The position numbers were made by a program, and so were the translations under genes. From Calliopsis andreniformis (taxonomy: Eukaryota > Arthropoda > Insecta > Hymenoptera > Andrenidae): a stretch of DNA of 64,000 nt. The stretch spans positions 682,001 through 746,000 of the forward strand of contig NW_027480597.1 of the NCBI RefSeq assembly GCF_051401765.1, written 5' to 3'. Each line of letters begins with the position of its first letter. The stretch's first letter is position 1. The notes below the pieces were generated by a model, which ran no database searches, was not told where the DNA came from, and was given only the letters and a program-made list of their open reading frames with translations. Below, in pieces: positions 63,641-64,000 of the stretch.

Positions 63641-64000
63641 ATGGCTATCGCTACGGCTGCTATGGCTATGACTATGGCTGCTATGGCTGTGGTTATGGCT
63701 GCTATGGCTATTACTATGGCTGCTATGGCTATGGCTATGGCTGCTATGGCTATGGCTGCTATGGCTGTGGTTATGGCTGCTATGGCTATTGCTATGGCTG
63801 CTATGGCTATGGCTATGGCTGCTATGGCTATGGCTATGGCTGCTATGGCTATGGCTATGGCTATGGCTATGACTGCTGTGGCTATGTCTATGGCTGCTAT
63901 GGGTATGGCTATGCCTATGGCAGCTATGGCTATGGCTATGGCTGCTATGGCTGTGGCTATGTCTGCTATGGCAATGGCTATGGCTGCTATGGCTATGTCT

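Larger units (their letters stand above)
1..64000 (+). repeat. Satellite array of GGCTAT / GGCTGCTAT units filling the window
   Basis: The entire window consists of the hexamer GGCTAT and the nonamer GGCTGCTAT with point variants. The most frequent compound unit is 21 bp: two hexamers and one nonamer. From that consensus the + strand is about one third G and one third T, with C and A scarce, and the skew never reverses, so the array is unidirectional. Common variants are GTC, GAC, GCC or AGC for GGC, and TGT, CAT, TTT or TAC for TAT. The variants recur in the same order kilobases apart, which defines higher-order repeats. No flank or unique island was found, and the array runs off both ends. 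Whether it is centromeric, subtelomeric, or expanded from a Gly-Tyr coding gene cannot be told from the sequence. Confidence 0.97.
2..64000 (+). other. Uninterrupted + strand reading phase (Ala-Met rich), no stop in 21,333 codons
   Basis: Reading from base 2, the repeat gives GCT ATG GCT ATG GCT GCT ATG, that is Ala-Met-Ala-Met-Ala-Ala-Met, with occasional Val, Thr, Ser, Pro and Ile. I checked each type of TAA, TAG and TGA context by eye and all fall in the other two phases: TAA in TGC-TAA or TAT-AAC, TAG in GGC-TAG or TAT-AGC, TGA in GCC-TGA or TAT-GAC. The phase is therefore open from end to end. Each standard ATG has G at -3 and G at +4, a strong eukaryotic initiation context. The likelier explanation is mutational: GCT and ATG both need at least two substitutions to become a stop. 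No signal peptide, domain, intron or end of a gene is visible. Openness is well supported; translation is not. Confidence 0.88.

Noticed and set aside
1..64000. CRISPR array
   Set aside because: Repeats are contiguous and grade into each other; there are no constant repeats separated by unique spacers and no cas genes.
1..64000. Centromeric satellite with CENP-B boxes
   Set aside because: No motif like the CENP-B box was recognised and the monomer is far shorter than the 171-bp alphoid type. Centromere identity cannot be claimed from sequence alone.

Overview
The whole 64 kb window is one uninterrupted tandem-repeat (satellite or minisatellite) array. No unique-sequence gene, RNA gene, transposon, CRISPR array or regulatory region is visible, and both window ends lie inside the array, so it is longer than 64 kb. 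The basic building blocks are the hexamer GGCTAT and the nonamer GGCTGCTAT. The commonest compound unit is 21 bp (two hexamers plus one nonamer, about 52% G+C, with the + strand rich in G and T). All blocks point the same way; no inverted segment was seen. Low complexity on this scale, with multi-kilobase nested higher-order repeats, suggests a eukaryotic (probably animal) heterochromatic, subtelomeric or gene-cluster satellite rather than a prokaryote, but no flanking sequence identifies the organism.

Layout. From 1 to about 51 kb the array is built from a repeatedly duplicated left family. There is a 2,550-bp tandem duplication (1-5,021), then a roughly 12.7-kb macro-duplication (about 2,553-15,199 matched by 15,249-28,018) with internal gains and losses. 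Further partial copies of the same material follow (28-51 kb). Nested tandem duplications of 165, 489, 498, 1,377, about 1,700, about 2,150-2,200, 3,015 and 5,283 bp can be placed from rare variant words. From about 51.5 to 64 kb a second family dominates, with a 1,359-bp higher-order unit (units at 51,523, 52,888, 54,247, 58,570, 59,929 and 62,614). It also holds a 5,178-bp-spaced duplicate and a short island of left-family sequence at 57,835-58,044.

Coding view. Every 60-base line opens in the same triplet phase, so all length changes found are multiples of three, mostly of 6, 9 or 21 bp. The phase starting at base 1 reads Gly-Tyr-Cys rich, resembling in composition the high-glycine-tyrosine keratin-associated proteins, but it is broken by many stops and shows no ATG in the stretches read. 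The phase starting at base 2 reads Ala-Met rich and has no stop codon from end to end (21,333 codons). One antisense phase (Ala-Ile rich) is open across about 56.9 kb. The codons of these open phases (GCT/ATG, and ATA/GCC/GCA) are two or more substitutions away from a stop, so openness alone does not demonstrate coding. I consider the window non-coding satellite DNA by default, with a giant repetitive exon as the alternative to test.
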